A stretch of DNA of 64,000 nt from Streptomyces tirandamycinicus (GTDB lineage Bacteria > Actinomycetota > Actinomycetes > Streptomycetales > Streptomycetaceae): NCBI RefSeq assembly GCF_003097515.1, contig NZ_CP029188.1:5748531-5812530 (forward strand), written 5' to 3'. The notes under the pieces are model-generated. The model did not search any database, was not told the DNA's origin, and was given only the letters and a program-made list of their open reading frames with translations. Made by a program: the position numbers and the translations under genes. Every line of letters begins with the position of its first letter. Positions within the stretch are counted from its first letter, which is position 1. This document shows positions 62,468-64,000 of the stretch, in pieces.

Positions 62468-62668
62468 CGCAGCCTCTCCGCGGAGCCTCGCCGTGAAGCC
62501 TCGCGCGAGGCGGGGAGCGGGGCCCGCCGGGTTTCCCGTCCGCGGCCGGAATGCCCCGACGGGTGCGGCGCGCCGGGCCGTGCGCCCACGCAGCGGCCTC
62601 GCGCCCAGGTCCGGCCTCATGTCATTTCCCGGCCCCCGCACACGGGTTCCCTCCCGGCCCGGTTCGCG

Positions 62669-62697
62669 TTAGTCTCTCACTAATGTTAGTCGCTAAC
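62669..62697 (+). promoter_or_regulatory. Two adjacent palindromes before the monooxygenase gene
   Basis: TTAGT-CTCTC-ACTAA (62669-62683) and GTTAG-TCG-CTAAC (62685-62697) share the TTAG core. They overlap TAATGT, a possible -10 box. The arrangement fits a TetR- or MarR-type operator; the regulator is probably outside the window. Confidence 0.6.
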
Positions 62698-62711
62698 ACA
62701 TGGAGGCCGGA

Positions 62712-64000
62712 GTGTCCGCTGTGGTGATCGCCGGGGCCGGACCGACGGGACTCGCCCTGGCCTGCGGGCTCGCGGCCGCCGGTGCCGCCGTCCGCGTCCT
62801 GGACAAGCGTGCGGAGCCCGCGACGACGTCCCGGGCGCTCGGACTGCAGCCGCGGGGCGCGGAGGTGCTCGACCGCCTCGGAGCGCTGGGGGATCTCCCC
62901 GGGCGATCGGTGCGCATCGCCCGGGTGGTCACCCACGTCGACGGTGAACCCATGGCCAGTCTCGAGGTCGGCCGGCCCACGAAGCTGGTGAGGAAGCCCG
63001 GCCTGCTCATGTCCCAGACGGAGGTCGAGGCGGCCCTGCGCCGCCGGCTGAACTCGCTCGGTGTCGAGGTGGAGTGGGGAAGGGAACTGCTCTCCGCCGC
63101 CCAGGACGCGTCCGGAGTGACGGTGTGCTGCGAGGGGGAGCGGATCCGGGCGGACTGGCTGGTCGGGTGCGACGGTGCGCACAGCCGGGTGCGCACGTCG
63201 GCGGGTATCGGCTTCCCGGGGGTCTCCGTCATCGAGAGCTTCCTGCTGGCCGACGTGCGGGCCGAGCTGCCGTTCGCTTCCGACGCCGTGTCCGTGTGGC
63301 TCCGCGGGGACGCCATGCTGGGAGCCTTCCCCCTCCCCGGCGACCGCGTGTGGCGGCTGATGGCACCGGGCGGAGCGGCGCACCCGGCCCCGGGCGTGGA
63401 CGGGGTGGTGGAGGAACTGGCGAGGCAGCTGCGTGAGCACACGGGAGTCCACGGCTCAGCCGTGGCGCAGGTGTTGTGGTCCTCGACGTTCCGCATCCAT
63501 CGCCGCCTGGCGTCCACCTACCGGCAGGGCCGCATCCTGCTCGCGGGCGACGCCGCACACATCCACAGCCCGTTCGGCGGCCAGGGCATGAACACCGGCC
63601 TCGGCGACGCGGAGAACCTCGCCTGGAAGCTGGCCCTGGTCGCCCACGGCGCCGCCGCCCCCCGGCTGCTGGACACCTACGAAGCCGAGCGCCGGCCGAT
63701 AGCCCGCGAGGTGCTCGCGTCCACCAGCTCCCTCACCCGCGTCGCCGTCGGCACCAGCCCGGCGGCCCGGGCGCTGCGCGACCATGTCTTCGTGCCCTTG
63801 ATGAACCGCCCGTTCGTGCAGCGGCTCATCTGGGAGCAGTCGTCACAGCTGAAGATCCACTACCGTGGCGGCCCCCTCGGCACCCGGACGCTCGCCCGGT
63901 GGTCCGCCCGGGGCCCCCGAGCCGGTGACCGCATGCCCGACCTGGCGTGCCGGGACGCCGGGGGAGCGCCCACCCGGCTGCACGCCGAACTCGGTTCCCG
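62712..64000 (+). CDS. FAD-dependent aromatic-ring monooxygenase, partial
   Basis: The gene runs off the window; 429 codons are present. It has the FAD motif VVIAGAGPTGLALACGLA, the DG motif VGCDGAHSRVR and the GD motif GDAAHIHSPFGGQGMNTGLGDAENLAWKL of PHBH-type flavoprotein hydroxylases. GTG 62712 has GGAGG 5 nt upstream; ATG 62700 is an in-frame alternative that would be nearly leaderless. Such enzymes hydroxylate phenolic compounds, polyketides or antibiotics. The operators upstream suggest induction by a substrate. Confidence 0.9.
   Translation, partial: MSAVVIAGAGPTGLALACGLAAAGAAVRVLDKRAEPATTSRALGLQPRGAEVLDRLGALGDLPGRSVRIARVVTHVDGEPMASLEVGRPTKLVRKPGLLMSQTEVEAALRRRLNSLGVEVEWGRELLSAAQDASGVTVCCEGERIRADWLVGCDGAHSRVRTSAGIGFPGVSVIESFLLADVRAELPFASDAVSVWLRGDAMLGAFPLPGDRVWRLMAPGGAAHPAPGVDGVVEELARQLREHTGVHGSAVAQVLWSSTFRIHRRLASTYRQGRILLAGDAAHIHSPFGGQGMNTGLGDAENLAWKLALVAHGAAAPRLLDTYEAERRPIAREVLASTSSLTRVAVGTSPAARALRDHVFVPLMNRPFVQRLIWEQSSQLKIHYRGGPLGTRTLARWSARGPRAGDRMPDLACRDAGGAPTRLHAELGS

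Overview
The window is high-GC actinobacterial DNA, most likely a Streptomyces chromosome. The signs are strong G/C bias at third codon positions, GTG and TTG starts preceded by GGAGG-type ribosome binding sites, many RsbW/STAS/PP2C regulators, DUF families typical of streptomycetes, and a LitR/LitS-type carotenoid cluster. No rRNA, tRNA or CRISPR array was seen. One IS30-family element is present; the rest looks like ordinary chromosome, with an unusual number of short tandem repeats, each of private sequence.

Region 1 (1-11.9 kb) is metabolic and regulatory. A SulP anion transporter and a beta-carbonic anhydrase are paired. An Lrp/AsnC regulator is divergent from an L-asparaginase followed by aspartate ammonia-lyase, a route from asparagine to fumarate. 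A GPP34 protein, a zinc alcohol dehydrogenase and two RsbW-like ATPases follow.

Region 2 (12.2-30.4 kb) is a light-response and carotenoid locus. It holds an SDR/DUF2867 protein, a CPD-type photolyase, the cobalamin-binding MerR regulator LitR, an iron-sulfur bacterial (6-4)-type photolyase, crtE-crtI-crtB-Rieske protein, and on the other strand crtY-crtT-crtU with litS and a divergent anti-sigma-like gene. Together the enzymes can make isorenieratene from isoprenoid precursors. The SDR unit, the crtE unit and the crtY unit each carry the same two-block element, GCATCYG-N13-MGCGGAAG, upstream. This is the best candidate for the photo-regulon promoter.

Region 3 (30.7-48.0 kb) is a stress-signalling region. 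It contains a receiver-PP2C phosphatase / CHASE3 histidine kinase / single-receiver operon, an RsbW-like ATPase, two STAS antagonists, a SigB-family sigma factor, a GAF-ANTAR protein, a divergent PP2C-like protein, and a MarR-MMPL efflux pair. The IS30 element sits here, inside a 15-bp palindrome that may have been the terminator of a 55-residue hydrophobic protein.

Region 4 (47.7-64 kb) has a pair of paralogous MarR regulators, a YihY protein, a flavin split-barrel protein, a BlaI/M56 pair, a Spo0M-like protein, two translationally coupled CNNM-type transporters behind a proline-rich mini-ORF, and a kdp potassium ATPase operon led by two micro-proteins. It ends in a truncated FAD monooxygenase behind two palindromes. 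Recurrent features are ATGA or GTGA stop-start overlaps within operons and in-frame minisatellites at or near coding termini (crtU, kdpB, kinase tail).
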